In this document: positions 45,691 to 54,553 of the stretch, one piece after another
How positions within the stretch are numbered: the stretch's first letter is position 1
Layout of the letters: every line of letters starts with the position of its first letter
Origin: CADCVT01 sp036389155
GTDB lineage: Bacteria > Actinomycetota > Thermoleophilia > Solirubrobacterales > Solirubrobacteraceae
Assembly: GCA_036389155.1 (NCBI GenBank)
Contig: DASVQN010000027.1
Span: forward strand, 62,001-126,000
Direction of reading: 5' to 3'
DNA length: 64,000 nucleotides
Position numbers and translations under genes: made by a program
Notes under the pieces: generated by a model
What the model was told of the DNA's origin: nothing
Seen by the model: the letters and a program-made list of their open reading frames with translations, nothing else
Databases searched by the model: none

Positions 45691-46211
45691 CGGCGGCCGA
45701 ACGTCGTGACGTAGATCGCGAGGTCGCCGTCCTTCGCGATCGCGATGCCGATCTCGTCGAAGCCGGGGCGCAGGACGTTCGCGCGGTGGCCTGGGCTGTG
45801 CATCCAGCCGTCGACGATCGACGACGGCGCGCCCGCCTCCTTCTCCCCCTCGGCCAGGTTCTCGCCGGTCAGCCGCGGGTCGCGGTAGCCGGCGCGCAGG
45901 ATCCGCTCGTTGGGGTCGCTCCCGTCGGGCGCCTCGTGCGCGAAGTAGTGCCGCCTGGCCATGTCGTCGGCGTGGGCGCGCGCGGCGCGGCGCAGGGCGG
46001 GGTTCGGCCGCAGCGGCGGCAGGCCCTGGCCTCTTCGCTCGGCGTTCAGTAGGCACAGGATCGGTCGCGGCGCCGGCTCGTCGCGTGCGCCCGCGCAGCC
46101 GTGGGCCGGACCGGTCGGCTCGGGGCCGCCGGGGCGGACGCCCGGGAGGAGGAAGGTCCCGGCGGCCGCCAGCGCGACGAGCGCGAGGCCGATCCAGTGG
46201 CGAGCGGTCAC
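45687..46211 (-). CDS. CAP/SCP-domain (YkwD-like) secreted protein
   Basis: A 174-residue exported protein. A short membrane segment (about 5-25) leads to the CAP domain with LCLLNAERRGQGLPPLRPNPALRRAARAHADDMARRHYFAHEAPDG, WMHSPGHRANVLRPGFDEIGI and ending in YVTTFG. The His and Glu residues of the CAP cleft are present. Function in bacteria is unclear (sterol or lipid binding, possible hydrolase). GTG 46211 overlaps the AEC gene stop (GTGA). Its stop shares CTAG with the convergent binding-protein gene. Confidence 0.88.
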   Translation of the reverse strand: MTARHWIGLALVALAAAGTFLLPGVRPGGPEPTGPAHGCAGARDEPAPRPILCLLNAERRGQGLPPLRPNPALRRAARAHADDMARRHYFAHEAPDGSDPNERILRAGYRDPRLTGENLAEGEKEAGAPSSIVDGWMHSPGHRANVLRPGFDEIGIAIAKDGDLAIYVTTFGRR

Positions 46212-47125
46212 AGCAGCGCGGCGACGAGAGCGACGGCGACCACGAGGCTCGTCGACCAGGCGAGGACGGCGGAGGTGATCCGCAGGTCGAGGCCGTAGGC
46301 GTGCGCGACCACGAGCGAGTTGATACCGGACGGCATGGCGGCCTGCACGAGGTACGCGTGCGGCAAGCGGACGAGCGCGGCCGAGAACGCGAGCATGAGC
46401 GCGGGGGCGGCGAGCAGGCGCAGGGCGAGGCCGGCCCCGACGGCCGCGTCGAACGGCGGCGGGAAGGGGAGCGCGCCCTCCTCGGACTCCGCGGCGAGGT
46501 TGACGCCGAGGACGAAGAAGCCGAGCGGGAGCACGGCGTAGACGAGGACGGTGGCGACGTCGACGAGCGCGTCGGGGGCGAGCGCGTCCGGTGCGAGCAG
46601 CGCGGCGACGACGGCGAGGAGCGGCGGGTTGCGCAGGACGAACGCGCGCACGCGCTCTCGCTTGGTCGCGCCGGCGGCGGCGCCGAAGACCGCGCCGATC
46701 GCGAACCCGACGACGTAGAACATCGGGCCGGAGACGACGGTGTCGAAGGCGATGGCGGGCGCGAGGTCGTCGCGCCCGAGCAGCGCGCCGTTGAGCGGGA
46801 CGCCGAGGTAGCCGGTGTTCGCGAGGACGACCACGACCATCAGCGCGCCGGTCTGCGGCCTGGAGAGGTGCAGGACGCGGGTGGCGACCGCGTAGGCGCA
46901 CGTCCCGACCACCGCCAGCTCGAGGTACCCCAGGGCGAGGCCCGCGCCCACGCCCGCCGTGATCTCGAGCCGCGCGAGCGTGAAGAACGTGACGAACGGC
47001 AGCGCGGTGAACAGCAGCACCGTGAGGCTCGCGCGCGACGCCGCCTGCGCGCGCTCTCCCCACCGGCGCTCCGCGCCCACGCCGGCCGCCGTGGAGACGA
47101 CGATCGCCAGCGCGACGAGGATCAA
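46208..47125 (-). CDS. AEC-family membrane carrier
   Basis: A 305-residue carrier of the auxin efflux carrier superfamily with about ten membrane segments in two repeats. The first repeat has ALMVVVVLANTGYLGVPLNGALLG and the second PHAYLVQAAMPSGINSLVVAHAYGLD, the discontinuous helix motifs of the family. Bacterial members export or import small organic acids or amino acids. TTG 47125 overlaps the galT-like stop (TTGA). Confidence 0.9.
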   Translation of the reverse strand: MILVALAIVVSTAAGVGAERRWGERAQAASRASLTVLLFTALPFVTFFTLARLEITAGVGAGLALGYLELAVVGTCAYAVATRVLHLSRPQTGALMVVVVLANTGYLGVPLNGALLGRDDLAPAIAFDTVVSGPMFYVVGFAIGAVFGAAAGATKRERVRAFVLRNPPLLAVVAALLAPDALAPDALVDVATVLVYAVLPLGFFVLGVNLAAESEEGALPFPPPFDAAVGAGLALRLLAAPALMLAFSAALVRLPHAYLVQAAMPSGINSLVVAHAYGLDLRITSAVLAWSTSLVVAVALVAALL

Positions 47126-48111
47126 GCGTCGCGCAGCTCGGCCGCGGCCTGCTCGGGCGCGACGACGTTCAGGTGCACGCCCGTGCCCAGCTCCAGCCCG
47201 GCGAGGTGCGTCAGCCGCGGGACGATGTCGATCCGCCAGCAGAAGTGGTCGGCGCCGCGCGGCGCGGTCCGGACCCAGAGGTTCAGCGGCGGGCTTGCGC
47301 CGAGGCGGCGGCGCAGGCGCAGGAGCGCGTCGTGCAGGAGGGCGGCGCCGGTGGGGCCGTCGTCCTCGAAGCTGGCCCGCACCGCGCGCGGCGCGACCAT
47401 GAGCTGGTAGGGCAGGCGCGCGCCGTAGGGCGCCATCAGGACGGCCTCGTCGTCGATGGCCACGATCCGTACCCGCCGGCGGACCTCCTCCTGCACGAGG
47501 TCGGCGAGGAGGTTGCCGCCCATCGTCCGCGTCGCGTACGCGCCGAAGCGCTCGCGCTCCCGGGCGATCTGCGCGGGGACGAAGTCGAGCGCGTAGAGCT
47601 GGGCGTGCGTGTGCGGCAGCGACGCGCCGCCCTCGCGCCGCTCGTTGACCAGCACGTGGACGTACGCGGCGCCGTCGTGGGCGCGCATGCGCTCGCGCCA
47701 CACGTCGACGGCGAGCGCGACCTGGCCGGCCTCCAGGTCGGCGAGCGAGGTGACCGGGTCCGGCGCGTTGACGATGACCTCGTGCGCGCCGCGGGCCGGC
47801 GTCGCCGTGAAGAGGTCGGGGTTGGCGTGACGCTCGGGCTCCGGGCTCTCCGGGTCGAGCGCTGGGTAGAGGTTGGGGACGACGCGGACCTTCCACCCCG
47901 GGGAGTTCGGCCCGCCCACCCCGCCGCCGGCGTCGCGCAGCGCGAAGACCTCCGGCGGCGTGCGGTCCTCGTGGCCCTCGGCGAAGGGGTCCTTCTCGAC
48001 GTCGATCGGCGCGGCGGGCTCGGTCGTCAGCCCGGCGCCGGGGCGCGTGGCGCGCTCCCCGGCGACGATCGTCTTCAGCCCCGTCAGGGGGTCGACGCGG
48101 ACCTCAGGCAC
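47122..48111 (-). CDS. galT: Galactose-1-phosphate uridylyltransferase-like (HIT superfamily)
   Basis: A 329-residue nucleotide transferase with the active-site motif LPHTHAQLYAL, whose first His forms the uridylyl intermediate. Other family stretches are WKVRVVPNLYPAL, GAHEVIVNAPDP, the second HIT repeat with APYGARLPYQLMVAP, and DHFCWRIDIVPRL. Galactose genes galK/galE are not nearby, so it may act on another sugar phosphate. It overlaps the TlpA-like gene by 8 bases. Confidence 0.87.
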   Translation of the reverse strand: MPEVRVDPLTGLKTIVAGERATRPGAGLTTEPAAPIDVEKDPFAEGHEDRTPPEVFALRDAGGGVGGPNSPGWKVRVVPNLYPALDPESPEPERHANPDLFTATPARGAHEVIVNAPDPVTSLADLEAGQVALAVDVWRERMRAHDGAAYVHVLVNERREGGASLPHTHAQLYALDFVPAQIARERERFGAYATRTMGGNLLADLVQEEVRRRVRIVAIDDEAVLMAPYGARLPYQLMVAPRAVRASFEDDGPTGAALLHDALLRLRRRLGASPPLNLWVRTAPRGADHFCWRIDIVPRLTHLAGLELGTGVHLNVVAPEQAAAELRDA

Positions 48112-48691
48112 TGGGCGCGTAGCGAGAGATGTCGGCGAGCAGGGCGGTCGCGTTCGGGTAGCCGCCCTGGTGGACGAACGACCGCCGCCCGTGTGCGTCG
48201 AAGAAGACCGTCACCGGCAGCCCCCTCACGCCGCCCGCGGCCTCGCGCAGGAGCTTGCCGTCGCCGTCCTCCAGCGACGGGTAGGCGACCGGTCGGCTGC
48301 GCAGGAAGCGCTGCGCGTCCGTGCGGTTGTCCTGCACGTTGAGCGCGAGGAACGCGACCTTCGTGCCGACCTTCGCCGTCGCCTGCTGGAAGAACGGGAA
48401 CTCGAACTTGCACGGCCCGCACCACGACGCCCACGCGTTCAGCACGACCGGGTGGCCGCGCAGCTCGCGCAGCTGCGCCCTGAGGTCGTCGACGCTCGCG
48501 TCCTCGATCGTGTTCGCGCGACGGTAGAGCGCGGCCAGCGGCGGGGGCGCGCCCTCGAGGGACGCCTTCGGCGTGGTGGTGGAGGATCCGCCGGCGGACG
48601 CGCCGTCATCGCCGCCGCCGGCCTGTGTCAGGCCGATGACGAGGATCGCGACGAGTGCCGCCAGCGCGAGGAACGGAAGCGCTCGGCGCAC
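48104..48691 (-). CDS. TlpA/ResA-like membrane-anchored thioredoxin
   Basis: A 195-residue protein: one anchor helix (about 5-25), a Ser/Thr/Gly linker, and a thioredoxin fold with VVLNAWASWCGPCKFEFPFF and the cis-Pro GLPVTVFF. The WCGPC disulfide faces outside. ResA-type proteins reduce apocytochrome c before heme attachment, matching the ccm genes further right in the window, though the gene is not in that operon. GTG 48691 is the chosen start. Confidence 0.9.
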   Translation of the reverse strand: MRRALPFLALAALVAILVIGLTQAGGGDDGASAGGSSTTTPKASLEGAPPPLAALYRRANTIEDASVDDLRAQLRELRGHPVVLNAWASWCGPCKFEFPFFQQATAKVGTKVAFLALNVQDNRTDAQRFLRSRPVAYPSLEDGDGKLLREAAGGVRGLPVTVFFDAHGRRSFVHQGGYPNATALLADISRYAPSA

Positions 48692-48701
48692 GGAGAACAG
48701 C

Positions 48702-48730
48702 TTCGCAGACGTCCGGGTGTGCGCTAGAAT
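48702..48730 (+). promoter_or_regulatory. Promoter TTCGCA-17-TAGAAT for the helicase leader
   Basis: TTCGCA (48702-48707), 17 bases, then TAGAAT (48725-48730). The transcript would carry a leader of about 120 bases before ATG 48856. Confidence 0.5.
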
Positions 48731-48762
48731 CGCGGTCAGCGAAGGCCGTAGGGAGGTCCTTC

Positions 48763-48846
48763 GTGCCTGACTCCGGCCCTTTTCACGTCGGAGTGCCGCG
48801 TCGAGCCGAGACCCCGCCGACCGCGGTCATCTCTTCCTGTACCTGA
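48763..48846 (+). CDS. Short leader ORF before the helicase gene
   Basis: A 27-codon ORF with a strong ribosome binding site (GGGAGG, 6 bases before GTG 48763). It ends in a TGA 9 bases before the helicase ATG, whose own ribosome binding site is poor. The peptide contains GPFHVGVPRRAETPP and ends ISSCT. It looks like a translated leader that couples or controls helicase translation. It could also be chance. Confidence 0.45.
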   Translation: MPDSGPFHVGVPRRAETPPTAVISSCT

Positions 48847-48855
48847 CGAGCCAGC

Positions 48856-51800
48856 ATGGCTGAGCCCACGCCAGCGGCGGCCACCGCCGCGCCCCTTCCT
48901 GATCCGGAGACGCTCACTCGCGCCGAGGAGTTCGTGCGCGAGCCCTTCGTGCTTCCCGGAGAGGATCCCGCGGAGGCGCTCGCCCCCGGCGGCGCCCGGC
49001 GGCGGGCGCTCGACGCCGCGCTCGCGGAGATCGCCACCGGTGCCAAGCACCCGTCGACGCAGTGGCGCCGCGAGTACTCGCTCATGCTCGGCCTCGAGCG
49101 CGTGCTCAACGAGGAGGAGCCCAAGCTCGCCGACGGCGCGCAGCTCAACCCGCACCAGGTCGACGCACTCTCCGGCACGCTCACCGCGCTGCTCGCCGAG
49201 GCCCAGCGCGGCGCGGCGAACGGGAACGGCGGCGCCGCCAACGGCGCCGCGCCGGTCGCCTCCGGCGGCAACGGCACCTCCGCCCCGTCGACGCTCGTCG
49301 GGCCCGAGGACGACGCGGTGCCCGAGGAGATCGACGAGGAGGTCCCCGAGGACGAGGAGCCGCTCGACTGGGACGCCGCCAAGGAGGCCGACGACGAGCA
49401 GCTCCCGGAGGCGCCCGAGGACCCCAACGCGCACAAGCGCTTCTGGTTCGAGCACGCGACGGGCGCCGGCAAGACCGTCGCCGCGATGGGGTTCGTCGAG
49501 GCGTCGCGCACCGGCGGCATCCTCATCCTCACCCACCGGCGCAACCTCGTCGACCAGTTCAACGGCGAGCTCAAGCAGCGCGGCTACGGCCATCGGGCGC
49601 GCCCGGCGATGCTCGGCGATCAGGACGACCCGAACGGCCCGGTCACCGTCGAGACCTACCAGTGGTTCGTGCGCAACGCCGGCTCGATCTCGTCGGCGTA
49701 CACGGTCGTCATCTGCGACGAGGCCCACACGGCGCTCGGCGAGAAGACCGCCGCCGCGATCCGCAACTGGACCGGGCCGATGTTCATCGGCATGACGGCG
49801 ACGGGCGCGCTCATCGCCCGCCACGTCACCGACCTCTTCCCGACGCAGACCTCCCGCTTCGACCTCGCGCAGGCCGCGCGGCGCGGCGTGATCTCCCCGC
49901 TGCGCTGCGTGCGGATCCCGCCCGGCCCGGGCGTGCGCACGATCGCCAAGGTGCCGCTGCGCCGCGGCGAGGTCGACACCGAGTTCGACCAGGAGATGCT
50001 GGCCGAGCTGCTCGACCAGCTGCCCTTCAACCTGGCCGCCGCGAACCTCTACAAGACGCGCTTCAACGGCATGCCCGGCGTCGTGTACGCCGCGGGCGTG
50101 CGGCATGCGTACAACCTCGCCGAGGCCTTCCGCGAGGAGGGCATCAAGGCCGAGGGCGTGTCGGGCGAGACACCCAAGCGCCAGCTCGCCGAGATCCTCG
50201 CCAAGTACGAGCGTGGCGAGATCGACGTCCTCATCAACGCGCAGCTGCTGGCCGAGGGCTGGAACTCGCCGCGCGCGACCGTCTGCTTCCACCTGGCCCC
50301 GACGGCCTCGAGGCGCATCTACCAGCAGCGGGTCGGCCGCGTCACGCGCCGGCACCCGGGCAAGGAGGCGGGGATCGTCGTCGACTTCGTCCATCCCGGG
50401 ACCAAGCACGACGACCCGGTCGTGACGCTCCACTCGCTGCTCGACCGCGACGTCTACCGCGGCGGCGCGATCGTCGTCGGGCCGGTGCGCCGCGGGCGCG
50501 GGCGCCGGGTGCGCGTCGAGCGCCGCGTGCTGCCGGTCGCAGCGGACGAGAACCGGCGGATCGAGGTCTTCGAGCGCGAGCTGTGGCGGATCGCCGTCGA
50601 GCACCTGGACTGGGGCGAGCAGATCCAGTGGGCGGCGCTGGCGGGTGCGCGCGTCGCGCCCTCGGGCTGGCGGCGTGCGCGGGCGATGCTCCACTTCGAC
50701 CGCGGCGGCGAGCTCAAGCGCGCCTTCCTGTTGACGGCCGTCCAGCGCAACAAGAATCCGCAGCTGCGCCTGCGCGCGATCCAGGAGATCGCGGCGGCGC
50801 GCGACCCGGAGGCGTTCGACAGCGCGCTGGACGAGGTCGGCAACTGGCCGCGCGACGAGAAGCGCGAGGCGGCGAAGGTCATGCTGCAGGCGCTGGCGGA
50901 GAAGCGGATCGGCCGGCGCGACCAGGCCGATGCGTGGATCTGGCGTGTCGCGGCCTACACGGCGGAGCTGCACGAGGAGTACGCCGTGCAGCGCTGGCCG
51001 GAGACCAAGCGGCTGCTGGGCCTGCTGGCCAACTCCTCGGGCGGGGGCCACGCGCGCAACGCGCGGCGGGTCGTGCATGCGGCGCGCAAGCAGGACCGGC
51101 GGCTGGCGGCCGCGCTGCTCGCCGCGGCGACGCGGTACACGCACACGCCGGAGGCCGAGGAGATCCTGCGCGGCGCGCGGACGCGGATGGCCCGCAAGCC
51201 CTCGTCGTTGTCCCGTGAGCTGCTGCGCAACTTCCCGAAGGGCCGCCGCGGCCGCGGCCGGCGGCGCAAGAAGAAGGGCGCCGAGGACGCGGCGGGAGCC
51301 TCCGCGGGCGCGACCGGGGCGGCGCTCGCCGCGGCCGACGCGCTCGACGACGACGACCTGCTCGACGACGACACGCCCGACGAGCTGCCGGAGATCGACA
51401 GCGACGAGCTCGACGACGACGTCGGCGAGCAGGAGGCCGAGCAGGACGACGAGGCGGTCGGCGCCGACCACGACGAGGACCCGCTGCACCCGGAGTCGCT
51501 CGAGGAGGCCAAGCCGAAGCGCCGCCGCTCGCGCAACCGCCGCCGCAAGCCGAAGACCGCGAACGCGGACCCCGATCGCGACGCGGTCGCACCCGGCACC
51601 GGCGACCCCGACGACGCACAGCGAACCGCTTCGCGCCGCGCCGACCCCGTCGCGCCCGGCACCGGCGACCCCGACCTGTCGGCGGAGCGCGCGAGCCTCG
51701 AGGCGGACGCGCCCGCGGACGCGACCCCGTCCGAGATCCGCGGCGAGGCCGCGGCCGAGCGCGTCGCGGCGGCCGCCGACGACGTCGCCGCGCCGAAGCC

Positions 51801-52314
51801 CAAGCGCCGCGCGGCCAGGCGCAAGCCCGCGCCGAAGCCGACCGCGGAGGAGGCGGCAGCCGCCGTCGAGGCGGCGGCCAGCGCCGTCCTCGCCGCCCGC
51901 GCCGCCGCGCCGCCCGAAGCTGCGCCCGTCAACGGCGATGCCGCGACGGCTGCCGTCGACGCGACCAGCGGCGACACCTCGACGATGGCCGTCGACGCGA
52001 CCAACGGCGACGCGACGAACGGCGCCGCTTCCACGGCTCCCGTCGCGGGCCCTCCGGCGGCCGCGGACGCGCCGTCCACCGCCGACCCTGCGGCGGAGGC
52101 TCCCGCGAAGCCGAAGCGTCGCACCACGCGCCGCAAGCCCGCTGCGAAGGCGGCGACCGACCCCGCCCCGCTCGAGGCGCTTGCCGGCGAGGTCGAAGAG
52201 GCTGCCGCGTCCGAGAACGGCGACGCTCCGGAGCCTCGCCGGCGCCGCCGCGCGACGCCCGCCTCCTCGCCTCCTCCCGCCGACGACGACGGCGGCGGCG
52301 AGCAGGCCGCCTAG
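48856..52314 (+). CDS. SF2 DEAH-box helicase with long low-complexity tail
   Basis: A 1,152-residue protein. An acidic N-terminal region (1-190) precedes a helicase core: Walker A TGAGKT (K206), ILTHRRNLVDQF, DEAH near 288, MTATG, and motif VI QQRVGRVTRRHPGK near 490. The middle (about 550-790) is helical with many Arg. From about 796 to the end it is disordered: Asp runs, a duplicated VAPGTGDPD, Ala-rich stretches and several KPKRR/RRKP blocks like histone H1 tails. The core resembles RadD/SSL2-type DNA helicases. It may compact or hold DNA through the basic tail, though that is inferred. Confidence 0.9.
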   Translation: MAEPTPAAATAAPLPDPETLTRAEEFVREPFVLPGEDPAEALAPGGARRRALDAALAEIATGAKHPSTQWRREYSLMLGLERVLNEEEPKLADGAQLNPHQVDALSGTLTALLAEAQRGAANGNGGAANGAAPVASGGNGTSAPSTLVGPEDDAVPEEIDEEVPEDEEPLDWDAAKEADDEQLPEAPEDPNAHKRFWFEHATGAGKTVAAMGFVEASRTGGILILTHRRNLVDQFNGELKQRGYGHRARPAMLGDQDDPNGPVTVETYQWFVRNAGSISSAYTVVICDEAHTALGEKTAAAIRNWTGPMFIGMTATGALIARHVTDLFPTQTSRFDLAQAARRGVISPLRCVRIPPGPGVRTIAKVPLRRGEVDTEFDQEMLAELLDQLPFNLAAANLYKTRFNGMPGVVYAAGVRHAYNLAEAFREEGIKAEGVSGETPKRQLAEILAKYERGEIDVLINAQLLAEGWNSPRATVCFHLAPTASRRIYQQRVGRVTRRHPGKEAGIVVDFVHPGTKHDDPVVTLHSLLDRDVYRGGAIVVGPVRRGRGRRVRVERRVLPVAADENRRIEVFERELWRIAVEHLDWGEQIQWAALAGARVAPSGWRRARAMLHFDRGGELKRAFLLTAVQRNKNPQLRLRAIQEIAAARDPEAFDSALDEVGNWPRDEKREAAKVMLQALAEKRIGRRDQADAWIWRVAAYTAELHEEYAVQRWPETKRLLGLLANSSGGGHARNARRVVHAARKQDRRLAAALLAAATRYTHTPEAEEILRGARTRMARKPSSLSRELLRNFPKGRRGRGRRRKKKGAEDAAGASAGATGAALAAADALDDDDLLDDDTPDELPEIDSDELDDDVGEQEAEQDDEAVGADHDEDPLHPESLEEAKPKRRRSRNRRRKPKTANADPDRDAVAPGTGDPDDAQRTASRRADPVAPGTGDPDLSAERASLEADAPADATPSEIRGEAAAERVAAAADDVAAPKPKRRAARRKPAPKPTAEEAAAAVEAAASAVLAARAAAPPEAAPVNGDAATAAVDATSGDTSTMAVDATNGDATNGAASTAPVAGPPAAADAPSTADPAAEAPAKPKRRTTRRKPAAKAATDPAPLEALAGEVEEAAASENGDAPEPRRRRRATPASSPPPADDDGGGEQAA

Positions 52315-53006
52315 CTCGCCGGCGGGACGCGGCCGAGGTGGACCTCGCCCGCGCCGAGCGACGTCTTCCCTCCGCCCGGCAGCTCGACGACCAGCTGCCC
52401 GGAGCTGTCGACGCCCGCCGCCACGCCGGTCCCGCCGTTCCAGGTGATCTCGCGGCCACGGAGGGCGTCGCGCTCGCGCCAGGCGTCAAGGGTCGTCTCG
52501 GCGTCCTCGGCGAGGCGGCGCTCGAGCGCGGCGAGGAGGTCGGCGAGCGTGGGCTCGACGTCGGCCGGCTCGCGGCCGAGACCGGTCGCGGTCTCGCGCA
52601 GCTCCTCCGGCAGGTCCTCGGGCCGGACCGCGACGTTCAGCCCGATCCCGAGGACGGCCCAGCCCTCGAACGGGCGGCCCTCGACGAGGATCCCCGCGGC
52701 CTTGCGGCCGTCGATCAGGACGTCGTTCGGCCACTTGATCTGTGCGTCCGGGCCGCACAGCTCCGCCACCGCGACGGCCGCGGCGAGCGGCAGGAGCGTC
52801 GGCGGGTCGCGCAGGACGAGCGACATGAGCAGCGCCCGCCCGGGCGGCGCGCTCCACGTCCGGCCCTGGCGGCCGCGGCCCGCGCTCTGCTCGGCGGCGG
52901 TGACGAGCGTCCCGTGCGGCGCGCCGGTCAGCGCGAGCTCGCGGGCCCGCGTGCTCGTCGAGTCGGTCGTCCGCAGGTGCAGCCGGGGCGTGCCGAGGCG
53001 CGTCAC
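52311..53006 (-). CDS. birA: Biotin-[acetyl-CoA carboxylase] ligase
   Basis: BirA attaches biotin to carboxylase carrier proteins. The 231-residue product lacks the DNA-binding domain, so it is a monofunctional ligase. Catalytic motifs: LRTTDSTSTRARELA, GTLVTAAEQSAGRGRQGRTW (biotinyl-AMP loop), IKWPNDVLIDGRKAAGILVE and GIGLNV. The C-terminal SH3-like domain follows. GTG 53006 overlaps the SAM hydrolase stop (GTGA). The stop shares CTAG with the convergent helicase gene. Confidence 0.95.
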   Translation of the reverse strand: MTRLGTPRLHLRTTDSTSTRARELALTGAPHGTLVTAAEQSAGRGRQGRTWSAPPGRALLMSLVLRDPPTLLPLAAAVAVAELCGPDAQIKWPNDVLIDGRKAAGILVEGRPFEGWAVLGIGLNVAVRPEDLPEELRETATGLGREPADVEPTLADLLAALERRLAEDAETTLDAWRERDALRGREITWNGGTGVAAGVDSSGQLVVELPGGGKTSLGAGEVHLGRVPPAS

Positions 53007-53806
53007 GCCGGCAGCACGCGCAGCTCGGCGTCCAGCGTCGCGCCCAGCCGCTCCTCGGCCGAGCCGCGGTTGACGGCGAGCGCGAGCGTGCGGTACGCGT
53101 CCTCGTAGAGCAGCAGCTCGCCGGGCGGGACGTCCGTGAACGCGTGGGTGTAGACCGCGGTGTGCTCGCGGCCCGCCGCCTCGATCACGACGCTCTGCCC
53201 GAGCCGCAGCCCGCTGCGCGCCAGCAGCGCATGCTCGGCGTCGAGCGTCACGTTCCCGTAGCGGTCGATGGCGAGCACGTGCGCGACGACCTCCTCGCCC
53301 TCCAGCCGCGCCGAGGGCAGCTCCAGCGCGACGAGCTCCCCCGGCTCGAGCGGCTCCCCGGCGTCGCCGAGATCGACGCCCGCCGCCAGGTGCGCGCCGA
53401 CCGGGGCGAAGAGGTCGCGGCCGTGGAACGTCGCCGAGACGGGGGTCAGCCGGCACGGCGACGTGCTGATCTCCACGGCCTGCGCCACGCCGCCGAAGTG
53501 CTCGGCCGCGGGCAGCAGCAGCCCGTTGTCCGGGCCGACGAGCAGGCGCTCCTCCTCGGCCGTCCGCAGCGCGATCGCCCGCCGCCGCCCGCCGACCTCC
53601 GGGTCGACCACCGCGACGTGGACCCCGGCGGGCGCGTACGGGAGCGCGCGGCGCAGGACGAGCGCACCGGTGCGGACGTCGTGGCGCGGGATGCCGTGGG
53701 TGAGGTCGAGGATCCGCGCCTCCGGGGCGATCCCGGCGATGACGGCATGGCAGACCCCGACGAAGTCGTCCTCGACGCCGTAGTCGGTGAGGAGCGTGAT
53801 CAGCAA
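53003..53806 (-). CDS. SAM hydrolase (SAM hydroxide adenosyltransferase, DUF62)
   Basis: A 267-residue member of the chlorinase/fluorinase-related family that hydrolyses S-adenosylmethionine to adenosine and methionine. The start ITLLTDYGVEDDFVGVCHAVI and the active-site Asp, Arg and His (VVDPEVGGRRRAI and FHGRDLFAP) identify the hydrolase branch. The halogenase-specific insertion is not seen. Start TTG 53806 is supported by a TACCCT box 8 bases upstream, a leaderless TTG. Confidence 0.92.
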   Translation of the reverse strand: MLITLLTDYGVEDDFVGVCHAVIAGIAPEARILDLTHGIPRHDVRTGALVLRRALPYAPAGVHVAVVDPEVGGRRRAIALRTAEEERLLVGPDNGLLLPAAEHFGGVAQAVEISTSPCRLTPVSATFHGRDLFAPVGAHLAAGVDLGDAGEPLEPGELVALELPSARLEGEEVVAHVLAIDRYGNVTLDAEHALLARSGLRLGQSVVIEAAGREHTAVYTHAFTDVPPGELLLYEDAYRTLALAVNRGSAEERLGATLDAELRVLPA

Positions 53807-53814
53807 GGCGACGA

Positions 53815-53820
53815 AGGGTA
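53815..53820 (-). promoter_or_regulatory. -10 box TACCCT, leaderless TTG start
   Basis: On the minus strand TACCCT is followed by 8 bases and TTG 53806 of the SAM hydrolase gene. Confidence 0.55.
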
Positions 53821-53830
53821 GGCGCGGGGC

Positions 53831-54034
53831 ATGGAACGAGACGACGCGCCCCTCGCCGACGAGCCCCAGCCGGGCGCCGTGCCGAACGACATGCCCAGCG
53901 GGATGCCCGCGGGCGAGGACGACCCGGAGCCCGAGCCCCTCGGCGCCGAAGACCCCTCCGACGAGCCGGAGCAGGGCGAGGACGCCATGCCCGGCATCCC
54001 CACCGAGGGCGACGACCCCTACAGCGCGGGCTGA
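53831..54034 (+). CDS. Small acidic Pro-rich protein, unknown
   Basis: A 67-residue product without a signal or membrane segment. It is rich in Glu, Asp, Pro and Gly (AGEDDPEPEPLGAEDPSDEPEQ) with Met-Pro repeats (DMPSGMPAG), so it is probably disordered. GGGG precedes ATG 53831. It is divergent from the SAM hydrolase gene and ends 1 base before the convergent DDN gene stop. The function is unknown. Confidence 0.6.
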   Translation: MERDDAPLADEPQPGAVPNDMPSGMPAGEDDPEPEPLGAEDPSDEPEQGEDAMPGIPTEGDDPYSAG

Positions 54035-54035
54035 G

Positions 54036-54539
54036 TCAGGCGGCGCGCCTCGGCGAGCAGACCACGACCGGTATCTGGCGCTTGCCCGCCCGGTCCTGGT
54101 AGACCCCGAACCCGGGGTACATCTCGCACGCCGCGCGCCACAGCCGCGCGCGCTCGGCGCCGTCGGCCTCGCGCGCGACGTACGGCGCCGGCCGCCCGTC
54201 CGTCGAGAGCTGGACGTCGGGATGCGCGCGAAGGTTGTGCAGCCACGCCGGGTGCTTCGGCGCGCCGCCGTTCGACGCGACGAGCACCACGTCGTCGCCG
54301 TCGGTGAAGTACAGGATCGGGGTCGTGCGCGCGATGCCGGACTTCGCGCCGCGGTGCGTGAGCAGGATGCTCGGCATCCCCAGGCTCATGCGCAGCCGCC
54401 CCCGCGTCGCGGGCATGAGCTTGCGGTCGACGCGCATCGAGACGTTGACGTAGAACCACGAGCCCGGCTTCGTGCTCACCAGCCACGAGATGCGCCGCGT
54501 GAAGGAGCCGACCCGGGGTGGGTGGGGCTTGACGGCCAT
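54036..54539 (-). CDS. Deazaflavin (F420)-dependent nitroreductase family protein
   Basis: A 167-residue DDN-type protein. The split-barrel motifs LLTHRGAKSGIARTTPILYF, VLVASNGGAPKHPAWLHNLRAHPDV and the C-terminal YPGFGVYQDRAGKRQIPVVV match the family that binds F420 and reduces quinones or nitro compounds in mycobacteria. This supports F420 use in the organism. It follows cobA/hemD by 14 bases at the end of the hem operon. Confidence 0.92.
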   Translation of the reverse strand: MAVKPHPPRVGSFTRRISWLVSTKPGSWFYVNVSMRVDRKLMPATRGRLRMSLGMPSILLTHRGAKSGIARTTPILYFTDGDDVVLVASNGGAPKHPAWLHNLRAHPDVQLSTDGRPAPYVAREADGAERARLWRAACEMYPGFGVYQDRAGKRQIPVVVCSPRRAA

Positions 54540-54553
54540 TTTGCGCGGGGAGG

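Noticed and set aside
48736..51489. 917-codon minus-strand ORF opposite the helicase
   Set aside because: Shadow frame; the plus strand carries clear helicase motifs in order.
51580..51680. DNA direct repeat as a mobile element end
   Set aside because: It is the duplicated VAPGTGDPD segment in the helicase tail, in frame and without inverted ends.
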